Shown: positions 23,603 to 36,184 of the stretch, in pieces
Layout: every line of letters begins with the position of its first letter
How positions within the stretch are numbered: position 1 is the first letter of the stretch
From: Blumeriella jaapii
Lineage: Eukaryota > Ascomycota > Leotiomycetes > Helotiales > Drepanopezizaceae
NCBI GenBank assembly: GCA_009599575.1
Contig: VWND01000003.1
Location: 620,001 to 684,000, forward strand
Length of the DNA stretch: 64,000 bases
Direction of reading: 5' to 3'
Made by a program: the position numbers and the translations under genes
Notes under the pieces: generated by a model
Databases searched by the model: none
What the model was told of the DNA's origin: nothing
What the model saw: the letters and a program-made list of their open reading frames with translations, nothing else

Positions 23603-26600
23603 TCAAGATTGCGCGTTGAGAGCAATCGGAAACTTGGGGTCTTTGACAAAAGACAGTTTGCCGACAAGGCTAGCGTGTTTACTTCGCGTGATTATCGACG
23701 CTAGTGGTTCTCGTTCCAGTAGCGTCTGAACCAGGACAGGATGAAAGTTGTAATCGATGGCAGTGCGGGCGAATGTCTCTAAATCTTCCACAATCCCAGT
23801 TAGGCCAGGGAATGCAGAGGCTGCTGTGTCTTTAGAACTTGGGGATCGGAGTTTCTTGGCGAGGACTTTCGCATCCAGATGATTAAGAAACGCGTTGATG
23901 CATTTGATGACCCGGAACAGAACAGCGAAAACCTCGGGCTTGGAAGTCCAGCCTATTGCTCCATCCTTCTGCGAAGCTTTATTCAACAACTTGGCAGAGT
24001 CTGCAACCCATACCATGAGTATTCGTATCAAGTTATCATCCAATGCATTCGCATCGTTACTTTCAAGGATTTCCGGGGAAAGCTTCCGGAAAGCCTCGCA
24101 CCAGATAGAAGCATCCTGGACCTCATCAATCCATAAATTCTGCTTCTCTTCTGTAAACAGCTTGTTATCTCCTTGGGAAGCTCCCTCGAGCTGAGTGGCT
24201 GCTGCTTCAAGCTTGACTTCACCAAATCTGCTGCTTAGCCTTTCAATGGACGTCCCAGTCATCTGGCAGGCGATATAAGAAGCAAAGTCCCTTCTCCCGT
24301 GCTGACTTAACATGTGTTCTACCAGGGCTTTCGTCGCTGCCTGTGGGACCATCGATTTTCCTAACATAATAGACACGGCTTTCGCTCCCAACGATCGGAT
24401 CTCCGAGTCATCGTCGTCCAGAACTTTGTAGAGTGCGAACAAGGATGGGAGTAGGCTGTTGGCTGGGGGGATGTCATCGCCCTGAGACTTGCAAAAGTGG
24501 TGAAGATGGGCGTAGAAGGTCGAAACAGCATAGGCGGCAGCGTAACGGGTGTCGAAGTCCTGTATTGTTAACGAAGAACAGGCACTTAGATTCGATACTA
24601 CTCACTTGATTGTCCTTTCCTAAAAGGATCCATACACGAGACCACACCTTCAGTTCTACTGCGATATCAATGACGCGCTCGAAGTCCTCCGCCCCTTTGA
24701 TTTTCTGCTGTATAATCTCAAACACTGCCATCCAGCCACTTAGACTAGTCCACAGATTTGAAATGGCAGGGCTTGATATGACATCCTCTGCTCTAGGTTT
24801 AAGACCGAGTACCGCGGTGATGGCTTCCATCTCGCCGCTGTACGGAGCCGTGAATCTGTCCTCTAAAAGTTCACACAGTGCTTCAAGAGCAGCTTTCTGA
24901 ACCTCCTGAGAGAAGGATCCTCGGATAGTTCTGCAATAAACATCAACCAGGCATTTGATTAGTCCTCTCTTGCTTGACCTGAAAGCCTCCGGAATGCAGC
25001 GCAGCGCCCCAATGACTGCGTCAGACCCAGACTCAGAAGAGAGGTCAATGGCACTTGGTAAAGTCCCTGGAGTGTGAACCAAGGCCGAGAGACATACAAT
25101 GCCTCTAAATTTGGCAGTTTCCAAGCTTGTACAAGCACCCGCATCTTGTGTTGAATTTTCCGGCGTTTGGCTCCACTCAAGGTGCTGTAATTTGCGAGCT
25201 TCCCTTTCCAATTGTGCAGAAATTAGATTATCAGTGGATCCTTGGAGACAGAACAAAAAGATAGAGTTTCTAATTTCGAGATAAACGGTGCCAATTGTAG
25301 GAGAGCGGTAGAGCCTATGATCAACTCCCCATTGTTCATAGAAGACGGTGACTATCTGAGAAAGCTCATCTGTTTCCGTCAGTACTGCACATAAGAGAGG
25401 CTATGACTTAGACACAAATCTTGACGATGGCAGGCACTTACTTGATGAATAAGGCCTTACCAAGGGCAATCTACGTTGTAAGATGACTTTTACGGCTAGC
25501 AAAGTCCCATGTCGACCATTTGTAGTGTGCACATCTTTCAAGAGTAGAAACTTGACGGTTTCTACCACGGGGCTGCCCATGGTCAAAGAGCACAGCGTAT
25601 GAGCCGCTGTTTCTCGGATCTGCCACGCTCTGTGGGCCAGAAAACCCAGAACCAGCTCTTGAATTTCTGCTTTCATGGTACTAGGCGGGCCAGTACGTCG
25701 TAGGAAGTCTAGGGCGGGCAACACGGTATCCCCTGTACCAATTTTGAGCAGCCTTACTATCATTTCCGGCAAAGACAGATATCTTTCGTAAGAGATCTTG
25801 ATCGACTTGCCGTCCCAGCCGTCTTCGATATCTTGTTTGCTAGGCGAGGTCCCGAAAATGGAGTCTGTAAGACTTCTGAAGAGGATCAAGCCACAGTTCT
25901 TTATCGGATATCTAATCTGGAGGTCAACAATGTATTTTGGGGTGGTTAACACGGATTGAAGACGTACGTCTTACTCTGTAAGCTATTTAGCGCCAACCAG
26001 AAAAGTTGAGCCACATATGATTCGACTTGTAGGCGAATTGCAGGGTTTCGAACCATGTCTTTCAGGCAATTCAACGCATGTACCTGCGGCAGCTGTGTAT
26101 CATCAAGCTCTGAATTCTCTACAGGCGCACTTGCAGTAGCTACAAGCTCTTCCATAACCTCAACGAGAGACGGGGATTTGGCCTGTGCTGACAGAATGCC
26201 AGTAATAAGAGCTGGAATGCCTGCAGATCGACGAGTGGTTGAAACTTGATTGGAAATACAATCGAGAGCACCCTGGAATGGTCAAACTAAGTCAGAGGGC
26301 AGAACAGATGTTACCTACTTGGTACCATTCTAACAAAAGCATTGAGGTCGAAGGGGGGAGAATAGGGTGCACCGCAAGCTGACAACATGTTGCAAAGGTA
26401 AGGGTAACGGTTGAAAAGGCTCCGCGGTGGCGCAAGTTCGACAGCTGTTCGAAGGATAACTCGCCAATCTGGTGAAAAACTTCGGCGGGCAACAACGGTA
26501 ACACATCCTGGGATGGCAGCCGTAGCTTGACTTTGTTCACTAATGTTCGCATCAGATTGCTGTAGGGTCATTAGTGGAAATGGAAGCTACTGAGTGAGGT

Positions 26601-29095
26601 GATTGTGGCATTTTACCTAGATTCATGGACTGCTCTAAAGCTGTAACTCAGAACATCTTTCGTGTCTACATCTTTACCCTCCTCGAGGTCTTGTGGAAGA
26701 TGTCCTTCCGGGGAGTCGTTGCAGAGTACATCCTTTACAGCGCTCCAAATCCGGGAGCAGCAGTTGGTCATACGCTGTTGCAAAGACTCTATTTCTGATC
26801 TGAATTCGGTGTCCTTTATTTCGACGAAGTCTTTCAAGTGATCGACCGAGTCCCATACAAAGCTAAATGGCATGTCAGTGCGGCGAAGACTGGCTCGGGG
26901 TCGCGACTTACGTAAGAGCGGCGAAGGTTCCGTGGATTGGGGCATCAAATACTGCCTGGCCAAGACTTCTCTCAGCAGTGTCTACCTTCCCTTCAAGATC
27001 CTGAACAAGTCTATGAATGACATCCAACCGGCCGTGCGAGGATGTTTGTAAGCCGTACAAGAGCTCATAGGAACGAGCCACTCCATCAGCATGATCTGCC
27101 CGACCAGTTTCTTTCGAGAGTGTCTCGGCTTGTCTGATGAACTCTTCCAAAGGTCGAAGGGCCTGGGTGTTAGACCCATCATCTGTAATGAAAAATGTTT
27201 GCAATTGGACATCTTGTTGATGACTTTTACGGTCGCCCTGGGTGGTGGTTTCCAAGATCTCCTTGTAATGTGCTTTCTTGAAATCTTGGGAAGATGCAAG
27301 CTTCAAAATATTGGTAGCTGCGCTCCGAACATCTTCGAAAGGATCTAGAAGGAGATCCATAAGAAGTCTCAACGAGCCCTGGGTGAAGAATTCAAGATTA
27401 TACGGCCAGACTGTATTGTCGCCCGATGACTTTGCCTGTAGTGATTGAGTGTTTGATTCATGGATACCGCTTCGAAGAAGCAGAGAGATGGCTTTCAAAG
27501 ATGTAATGTGGCGTTGGTATGATGCCGTTGGAATCAGCTCTAGCAGGAGGAATTGGATGTACCATGTGACATAGTTTTCATGACTTTCTAGAAGATCCCC
27601 GACAGCTGCTAGTCGCTTTCGGCCCTCTTGACGTCGAGATTCTGGTAGTCCTCGATCCGAATTTATCAAGAAGGATATATCCTCGGCTTCCTTGAACAAG
27701 AACGATGTGGCACCTCTCAATCGCTCGACCATGTGTCTTGTGATGCTCACAACCTCATTTCTGAACTTGGCATCAGTATCAGAGTAGAGAATGTACATAT
27801 GAGATTTGAGGATACGGAGTCCCTTGGTGCTGAATGGTTTGACTGTGGACAATGAGGACACAAGTACTGAGAATGCCAAAGATCGAACCGTATCAGAGTT
27901 GTGGCTAAGCAAGGAGCCGATTGATTCTTCCTCGAGGATCACAGCACCGGAAATCTTCTTAGTAGCCTTCAGAAACTCGACCGAGTCTAGAAATGTTAGC
28001 ATTAGGCAGGTTGCTAAGGTCAGTGTTTCATACCTGCCTCTTCCACCAACCCGGCTTTCTTCCCGGCCTCCATGGCAGATAGCTGTAGTAGAAAATGGGC
28101 ATCCATCTCGTGGCTTTCTATAGCTCGAAGAGGATTTTGCTTGTTCAAGTCCTCTAAGAAAGCCATCGAGCCAATTTTGTCAAGCTTGAAAAGTGGAGGA
28201 AAGAGATAATTCTTGACATTCTCCAATGCTTCAGGATGTTTGCCAAGACCTTGCCGAATCCAGCGCTGCCATGAAGCCGTGTTCTTAGTTGTTTTCTCAA
28301 CACCTGCAGATGCGCTCCGCAGATCTCGAAACACGGCCACCAGAAACTTGCCAGCAGCAGGAGAAATGTCTTGGAAAGTCATCCAGTCAAACATTGCAGA
28401 AAAGAATGTGTCCCAGAGGTGGCTTTCTCTTGAAGCATCAGCTGAGACACGGGCATCTGGTTCCAAGGTCGTGGCTTGACCTTCGATCTTGATGCCTGCC
28501 GAAGCTGTGTACGGAACCAAGAGATCCTTTGATTTGATCGTACCCTTACCTATTAGGCACTCTAATGACTTAAACGCAGGTTTGACCAACGGCTGAGCGG
28601 CCTGATGAGTAATGATAGAAACGTTTCTCTCAATAATTTTCTTTTTTATAGAGCGAGCGATCTCTCTCGAGGGATTTCTGACAATCATAGTTGATATCAG
28701 CTCTAGCACTTGTCTCATGGAGCGATTCTGATTTTTCTCATTCCATTCGATATAGAAATGGAACATGTCAAGACATGGCTTTTCGGAGAAGATTGCCTCA
28801 CGAATTGGAGATGACTTGGATCTCATGCATTGCTCGGTGAAGTAGCAGAGTTTGATACAGGCATTTCCCGAGACCTGTCGAGGTTGTGCCGCATTTGCAA
28901 GACACATCTCAAATCTCGTTCCGGTCAAGCTATGTAACCTCGTCAGAGCCGTTTACTTCTGAAGATGGTGCTCTCTTACCTTGTCTGGGCTTCTAGAGGT
29001 TGGCTCTCGAGCCATCCCACGACTTCTCGATCATCACTCGGAGGATCCGAACTTGGAGATTGGGGATTCCCATCTCCATTGGTCAATGCCGACAT
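23603..29095 (-). CDS. TRM732: THADA/Trm732-family HEAT-repeat protein (DUF2428)
   Basis: In yeast, Trm732 partners the methyltransferase Trm7 for 2'-O-methylation of position 32 in tRNA anticodon loops; the animal homologue is THADA. Nine exons on the minus strand: 28980-29095, 28034-28929, 26912-27986, 26617-26862, 26319-26559, 25968-26272, 25442-25911, 24606-25384 and 23603-24559. All phases agree and give 1694 residues, normal for the family. The DUF2428 hallmark RRSAGIPALI lies at about residue 872, in exon 6. The whole protein is helical in character, consistent with HEAT-type repeats. The start chosen is the ATG at 29095 (context CAAG before it). An in-frame upstream ATG at 29179 would add 28 Arg/Pro/Ser-rich residues. 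The splice site after exon 6 is the least certain; GTACGT with acceptor ATTAG is the best fit found. Confidence 0.9.
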
Positions 29096-29718
29096 CTTGA
29101 TAGACTTGGCAACTACTGCTGGGCTGGTTCGCCGAGGTGTTCGAGGTGTTCGAGGTGATTCTGCTCTGCGGACATACAATAGATGCTATCCTCGCTGCAT
29201 CGAGCCAAATGAAGAGGCGCTTGAATATCCAGCCCTTGCAAACTCAAACGTGTCAGTTCGATTGAGGAAACTGGACCGACTCCGTATTTCAGTGTCAATG
29301 AGCACTTCGTGAACTGGCCGGGAGACGTGTGTGCTCGCTCGAGTCCTTCAGAAACATTTAGTCAGGTGCCGGGAAAAAAAAGGTATTCGCTAAACCTGGA
29401 CACCCCGGGCAGGGGTTTACGTTGTTCCGCCTGGCACTCGGTCGAGTTTGCTATTCCTGAACGATGAAGTCGTTGTGATACAGATCTCTGTATAACTTGT
29501 CAATTGGTGTTATCAAGTCGAAGTATCACGTTAAGCAATTGGGGTCGTTTCTTTTTATGAATGGACTTTTACAGAAGCCAACGTCATGACGGTTAAAAGT
29601 AACTCCGGTTCCGGTCCATAAAATATTTCCTATCTTCAGCATACACCAACCTCTGTCAAGCCCAACAACACCAACGACTTGTCCTACCATCACCACGCTC
29701 TCTAGAACAATTGTCGAA
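29096..29718. promoter_or_regulatory. divergent promoter of THADA-family gene and tim23
   Basis: 623 bp between two start codons pointing apart. The 80 bp before tim23 are CT/CA-rich, typical of fungal leaders. Confidence 0.55.
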
Positions 29719-30441
29719 ATGTCGATTTGGGATAAGCTTACCGGCCGCACGTCATCCTCTACGACGACGACGACGACCTCGGATTCTTCTACCTCCAACG
29801 CCTCCGCCGATACCTTCACACCCGCCCCTTTCAATCCACAAGAAGCCCAAGATGTCACGTCTTTCCTAAACGGCCCGTCCTTTGCGGATCCTTCACAATT
29901 GCACCCTCTGGCGGGTCTCAACCAACAGACGCTCGACTACCTGTCTCTCGAAGATTCTGCGCTGTCTGATCTACCGGGCTCACACTCTGCGCTTCCATCG
30001 CGGGGCTGGTCTGACGACCTATGTTACGGAACTGGAGTCACATATCTGTCAGCATTGACTATTGGAGGCGCTTGGGGATTGCAGGAGGGATTGAGGAGGT
30101 CAAATGGTCAGCCGCCGAAGCTGCGATTGAACTCGGTGCTGAACGCTGTCACAAGGCGAGGACCGTTCTTGGGTAATTCGGCTGCCGTCATCGCCATGGT
30201 GTACAATGGCTTCAACTCCTACATCGGTCACATGCGGGGGAAGCACGACTCGGCAAACAGCATTGCAGCAGGTGCTTTGAGCGGGATGATCTTCAAGAGC
30301 ACGAGAGGAGTCCGCCCGATGATGATTTCTGGAGGAATCGTTGCTTCTGTTGCAGGCGTATGGGCTGTAAGTAGCATCTCCCGTGGTCTTGGGGCATCTG
30401 CTAACTCCAATCACTAGGTTACGAAAAAAGTGCTGTTCTAA
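29719..30441 (+). CDS. tim23: Tim23, mitochondrial presequence translocase channel
   Basis: Inner-membrane channel subunit of the TIM23 complex, which imports presequence proteins. Exon 1 is 29719-30366 and exon 2 is 30418-30441, total 223 residues. The intron has donor GTAAGT and a GCTAAC branch site shortly before the acceptor. The N-terminal third is Ser/Thr-rich and faces the intermembrane space. It is followed by the PRAT-type glycine-rich membrane segments (GVTYLSALTIGGAWG, then RRGPFLGNSAAVIAMVYN and GMIFKSTRGVRP). Exon 2 supplies only the last eight codons. Divergently paired with the THADA-family gene. Confidence 0.93.
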
Positions 30442-32754
30442 ATGTCACGAAGAAATCTCCTATCTGACCCTCCTGAATACCAGTTCTGCCGACGAGAATC
30501 AATGCTCTCTAGCACCTTTCCTGTACCAGCACCTTTTCCGCCTGTTTGATTGTGATAGATTTATAGCTGGGGCGCGAAATGCATAATAGCGATGGAAAGC
30601 TCTCTCCTCTGGTCTGGAATATCTGTACAGTAGATCCATGGGTATGGTATGCGCAATGGCGCTCGCGGTTTGAATGGGTGGTGACGTCTTCAGGAGCCTT
30701 GCGTATTGAACGGATTACTAAGAGCATGAAGATGTACTAGAGTACTTGGTGCGGCATCGTGGAGATTTCATCGCACGATCCCAAATATTTTTTCATCATA
30801 TTTTGGTTGACAGATATTTAGGTGTGTTGGCAAGTTCTGATTAAATTGGCTAAAGTCCACTGTAAGTGATTTGCAACATTACATGGCAAGACAGTCATTC
30901 TGTTTTCAAAGCATGGACTCAATAAATATTTGAGGGCACTGGCTTCTCGATCATTTCCTTGCCTTCTTCGTCTTCTAGTCCACAGTCGCCTCTTTCATTT
31001 TTTTAGTCTACTTATCAACACATCGCTGCTCAAAATCAGGGAGTCAAATCGCAACTACTTCTGTGATCAACCGTGGGGTTTATTTTTTGGAGCCCTAAAC
31101 CTTGAATGTTGACATTATATTGAAAAGGCAGGCCCCATCAAATATCTCTCTTCGCTAACATTACGAAAAGTTTATCATTGACATGTTTCATTTGACGGAT
31201 CACGCCATGATAAATTGACGACCCTCGGTACATTTGCACTCCTACAATACCGATTCTACATTCTCACTTGGGTAGATCACTTCAGTGAAGCACTGTAATC
31301 CTACGCAGGCAGTAATGCTACGCTAGCAAACCAAGCGAAGCAAAGCTGCTCTTTCAATGTGGATAATTCCACGATGTCAAGTAGTGGAAATGGCAAGAAC
31401 AGGTGCACGCGTCAGGCAGTATGTCTCACATTTTTGGCTAGACACCGTTTGTTGACCGACTCTTCTTCCACAGGCCGAACAAGACCACTTATTGCGTGGA
31501 AACGAGAATGAAGGTAACAAAGATGATATTTTAAATTCCCGATACAGAAATGGAGATGCAAATGATCTTACCCAAGCTCTAGACTCCGCGGCCGGCGATT
31601 TCACGAAGAAAACCAACTCGGGGACAGACGACTGGTTTTCCTCTGATTTTGAGGTCAGCGAGGAAGAAGAGTAAGATTTTTGAAGAACTGCAATTGGGTG
31701 GCTCGTACAAGAAGATCAAGCAGGAGTGTGGCGCATTGGAGACGAATAAGGAGGGTGTTCTCTCGGATCTCCGTATCAAGAGAAACAGCCAGGAGAGGGC
31801 TTATACGACTCACAGTTGTGTCGAAACGAAAACAAGTTTGACCGACGTATCAAGAACTCATTTTCAAGTTCCTGGTATTTTTTGCGATTTCAGGAAACGC
31901 CGCCTGAAGCTGTAGAGACGGAGCTAAATTGCAGCGAGAATCTCATCAAGGTCTTATCTCGTACATTCGAATTCATCACAAGCGAGAGAGGTATTATAGG
32001 GAGTCAATGGAGGAGGGCATCTTACGCTAAATAACTATCGAGAAGGACAGACTGGTTAAAGAACGTGAGGAAGGGGTTGAGCGGGAAAGCAGAGAGGAAG
32101 TTCTTGTGCTTATGAGCTGTGTCAGTTGTGGGAGAGAAAAGCATCTATGATGAAGCATGTTAGCTCGTCCAGGGTCCAGATTAACAAGACAGGCAAAACG
32201 TGGGGTGATAATACCATTGAGGGGAGTAGAAGGCGTCTATTTTAGCTTCCTTCCTTGAGTTACTCATGTGGGTTATTTCAATTCTTGCTATTTTCCACCT
32301 GCCTTGATCTTGTTCTTCAGCATTTATTTGTATCATGATGAAGACCGTTGAAACTTTTGCGTCAAGATTACAAGACTCCTGCCCAGGGCCGTAAGAGGCT
32401 ACTGGAAGATACAGCGGGTGTCTTTGCCTACCCCGTTTGCTTCAATTGATTCAAAAGGATGCCATCTCAACCAGTGAGCACCATTGTAAGGAGAAGTGGC
32501 CATGGAAAGACTTAGAATCGCTGCTTTGGCTGCTATATCTTTGAAGTGTACATGGAATTATCTTTTTGCTCCGTTGCCTTTGCGTCCGGTCATCCGTCTT
32601 CTGCTGCTTGATTTTCTTCGCTTTACAATCGCGGCCGCCCCTTCCACTTTTCTACATCCATTTCTAGCCTGACAGAAGATCGATCTGTCGACAACGACTT
32701 TCAACTACGACTTTTCCATTTTCAAACACACGACATTCCTTCCTTCCAACCACG
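30442..32754. other. intergenic with a decayed coding relic
   Basis: 2.3 kb with no intact gene. 30750-31450 is plain AT-leaning DNA. A possible relic lies at 31461-32034 and is listed separately. 32640-32754 is the CT-rich leader of the next gene. Confidence 0.5.
31461..32034 (+). pseudogene. possible decayed acidic-protein gene
   Basis: Successive open stretches in different frames read like a once continuous Asp/Glu/Lys/Ser-rich protein. One is at 31492-31674 and ends DFEVSEEEE, another at 31649-31915, and a third at 31816-32034 ends near SERGIIGSQW. Stops and frame changes separate them and no GT-AG introns clearly join them. I cannot name a family. It may also be chance open frames. Confidence 0.25.
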
Positions 32755-34216
32755 ATGGCAGACCATGTTGTGCCCGCTACTCCGACAGCATGGGAGATCA
32801 AAGAAATGATGATCGAATGGTTTATGGAGAATAATTTAGAGTCAATGATGCTAACGGATCTGACCGACATTGATCTCTCCAAGGTCGCCGCCTTTCACCA
32901 CAACGAGGTAGAACGGATCAAATCCGGAACGCCATTCTACGCAGGGCCTAATCTCCATACCGCTCTGGAAGATAATGTTTTGAGCTGCCGTCGTCAGGAG
33001 TTCCTCGAAAACAACTTGCCCGCTTTCTCAATAAGAGAAGATACGGAGGACAGCGTCCGAGATTTGCTTGATCTGGATCTCCAAAAGTTCGGGTACACAA
33101 CCTACATTGGCAAGACTACAAATTGGGCTGCGAAGGTAAACAAGAATGCGCTTCTTCTGAAAGCAGTCTTGACTAACGGAACAAAGGCTGTGGTGCTGGC
33201 TACTCATCGGCGTAAATCCCACTTGGGAATACCTCTTCACTTTGAGCGATTTCAGGACGATCGTCGAGGCGAATATGATTTCGAGGTACTGGTTGTGTCA
33301 TTGCACAACGGCCATCCTAATGATCGCCAGACAACCAAGCTCTTCTTTAAATATGCCACACCCTACAACGAGTTCAACGAAGCGCTGCGAGTTGCCACCC
33401 AAAGAAGTGTTATACCACCCATTGACATCTCCGAGTTGGACCGAAGCTTCCAAGACCGGATCGCTGACGCTCAACCCAACGCTTTGGGCATTGCTATGCC
33501 ATCTCCTTCAAGTGATTCTCCCGCAGGCAATTCCGGCACCTCACACCTCCCGTACGAGAAGAAACAGGCGGTACGTGGCTATACGATCGCAGATGGACCT
33601 TGGCTGTATCGCATTGCTCTTGGCCTCAAGATTATATCTGGCCGGGAAGTCCGGGGAGTCAAAATTTGGAATCGGGAGATCTTAGACGCTGAGGCCTACT
33701 TTGAAATGATTCGATTCGTGAAGAAAATGACGACGGGAAAGGCCGCAGGCGAGAAGCTCACCGTACTGGTCAAACACGTAAGCATCTCTACGCATTGCTG
33801 CCCTCGCGGTATACTAACAGAGTCAGTCAATGGACGAAAAGGCTTGCAAGCAATGGAAGCTACACTTGGAGGAGGAAGCGGCCGAGGAAGAGCGTTACGT
33901 GCAGGAATTGAACACCCAGGCTGCGTTGCACAACGAAGTTTACGATTTCGGAGAGCCTTACGTGGCAGCTGAGAAGAAGAGACTCGCCGCTCAGCAGAGG
34001 ATCGATCGCAAACAAGTTTGGACGAATAACCACGCAACCCAGATGTCAAGGAAGGTTCACAGTGAGCTGAAAGCATCACGGATGAGTTCTGGCGACAGAA
34101 ATGAGGTTGAGGAGGCACGTATAAAGATGAAGTACCGCAGAGAACTTGACGATAAGATTGAGGCGTCTATGGACGAAGAAAACTTTTCAAGGGACCTTGG
34201 CGACCTTTGGCCTTGA
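32755..34216 (+). CDS. uncharacterised protein with C-terminal charged coiled coil
   Basis: I do not recognise the family. Exon 1 is 32755-33777 and exon 2 is 33827-34216, joined at phase 0, total 470 residues. The ATG has a good context (ACCACGATGG) and a CT-rich leader. Residues about 1-230 look like a compact globular domain (for example GYTTYIGKTTNWAAK and LGIPLHFERFQDDRRGEYDF). Then comes a Pro/Ser linker near 235-260. A second small globular part follows (GYTIADGPWLYRIALGLKII), and the C-terminal 120 residues are a Glu/Lys/Arg/Gln-rich helix. There is no signal peptide or membrane span, so it is probably soluble. The acceptor at 33826 is preferred over 33820 because the ACTAAC branch site ends next to 33820. 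Confidence 0.8.
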
Positions 34217-35441
34217 TTCGAGGTCTAGGGGCGTGGGAGCAGCCAAAAAAGGTCGTCGATTCGATGGACGATACTTGGGCCTAGGACTTTTGCATCCAAG
34301 ACTGCGATGCTAGGGCAGGATAAGGTCTCCGCTGCAGTCACTCCGATGATTTTATAATTTTATCTTGAATTTCAAACGGTTTTTCCTCTAAGTGATTTTT
34401 GGTAGTAATCGAGATTGTTCTGAAGAGATCATCTTATTCGACCTCAGAAAAGCGTTTGGCTGGGGCTGCGGTTCGGGTCTGGCCTTGCGTAGTTTTCCCA
34501 TAACAACTTCACGAATCCCGTGGCGAGTTAAATAAAATGCCAAAAAAAACCAATGGGCGAAATGACTCGTGAATTCTGGAGTTAAATAGAGATGTGTTAA
34601 TGTTGTCATCGTACAGGTTTCAAATATCCGAAGAGTTAGTAGTTTCCATATCTGGGCTCTGATTCCTCTCTACTACCCCAGTACACCATCGTGCCCGCGC
34701 TGATCTTCCAGCCATCTAATACTGAGAAAGACGTCTGAGAAATTGCAACTCTGTTATATATAACGTCAACAGACTTCACTGAAGAGTAGCGGCCTGCTGT
34801 ACTATGCGCCTTCTGCTCTGGTCATGACTTCGGGCTTGGCATTGAAACAGCAACCACATGTGCTACGTGCAACTTGAACATCATTTCAACTACTGAACCC
34901 AAAGGACTCTTGCAACGGACTCTAATCCTTCTCCATCACCCCACCATCCATCAAGTCATATTCTTTCTGTACCGACACGCCAAAGCCCTTCCATCTCCAA
35001 GACCTCCCGTCAAGATGTGTCTGCCGTGTTTCACGGAGGTGTACGTCGAGGAGCAAGTCATCGCCAAGAAAGAGGAAAAATTCACTGTTATTTACGATTT
35101 GAACACAAAGAGAAACATCCGAGTCCCCAAATCAATGGTAAGCTTATTTCTGTTTGCCTAGTCACAGTCGCGTGTTTTGTCTGCGTTCGGCTTTCAAGCA
35201 TTCCTGCCCGTTTGGGAGTCACCTCTGGCGCCAAACCCGCTTGGTATAAATTATGGTCCTGTCACTTCGAACAACCCTCCCGATCTCAACATCAACAACC
35301 TCGCGACATCTTTTCCCCAACCAGCACCAATCTTCACAAGCAACCGACCACAACCTCTCGACTTCACATTCATCTTCCCTCCCACGACAACTTCCTTCCA
35401 ACCAGCACCAGTCTTCGAGTCATACTCGATTGAACTCAACA
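34217..35441. other. intergenic plus possible small upstream exon
   Basis: No gene is seen at 34217-34990. At 35015 an ATG in good context follows a CT-rich leader and opens a 41-codon stretch (begins MCLPCFTEVYVEE). It stops at a perfect donor (GTAAGC, 35138). I could not find its next exon, so it may be a small gene or an alternative first exon of the following one. 35300-35441 is the CT/CA-rich leader of the next gene. Confidence 0.45.
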
Positions 35442-36184
35442 ATGTCGACGCCTCAAGACTTCCAGCCCCAAGTTGGCAGCGACACCACGAACGGCCCACA
35501 CATTCACACCTACATCCCCCGCTCGGATGGTAGCATCATTGTCGGCGGCGTTACCTACGTCCCACAAGTCGTCGCTCCTGCGACGGTGACCCCCGTCGCC
35601 GTCGCCACCTCCGTTGCAGCTCCCGCACCGATCGTGGTCCAGCCAGCGGCCCCAGTTGTACAGGCTCCATATTACCCCTATGATCCTTTCTATGGCTACA
35701 TGTATCCCTACGCAAGTGCCTCGATCTATAGCGGAGGAGCATCACTTTCACCAGATCACAGCTGACATTTCTCTTCTGCTAGATCCCCCCTGCACCCCCC
35801 ATGCCAGCTGTGCTCCCACAGCAGGCCTACATGGCTCCTCCACAGCCAATGTACGCCCCGTACCCGTACCAGCCAGCCAACTCCCCATACCAGACCTATC
35901 CGATCCCGACCAACCCCGCCTTGAGCTTCCAGCAACCAGCTTTCGGCACCGTGGGATACACCGGCAGCGAGATGTTGGTTCAGAACATGGGCATGGCCAT
36001 GGAACCTGACTTCAACAGAAAGCAGGAGATGAAGCCCGCGGATGACGACCCCTATCGCATGTACTGGTGCCGTGAGCAGGATAACACGTGGACTCAGCGC
36101 AATCGCCTGACCATCGATAGCGGCGATCTGGGCGAGGTCCGCTGGTATGCTGTTGATGGACAGTTCTATTGCGTTCGATTGTAG
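35442..36184 (+). CDS. Pro/Tyr-rich protein with conserved C-terminal YWCRE...WYAVDG module
   Basis: Function unknown. The ATG at 35442 opens a frame with IHTYIPRSDGSIIVGGVTYV, then Ala/Val/Pro- and Pro/Tyr-rich sequence. An intron must follow, because the frame stops at 35763. Two phase-consistent models are donor 35658 (GTACAG) with acceptor 35783 (TGCTAG), or donor 35715 with acceptor 35811. I cannot choose. The second exon is open to TAG at 36184. It continues Pro/Tyr/Gln-rich and ends in a compact conserved-looking module (DDPYRMYWCREQDNTWTQRN and GEVRWYAVDGQFYCVRL). I have seen similar C-termini in hypothetical fungal proteins. It is soluble, with no signal peptide. Confidence 0.7.
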
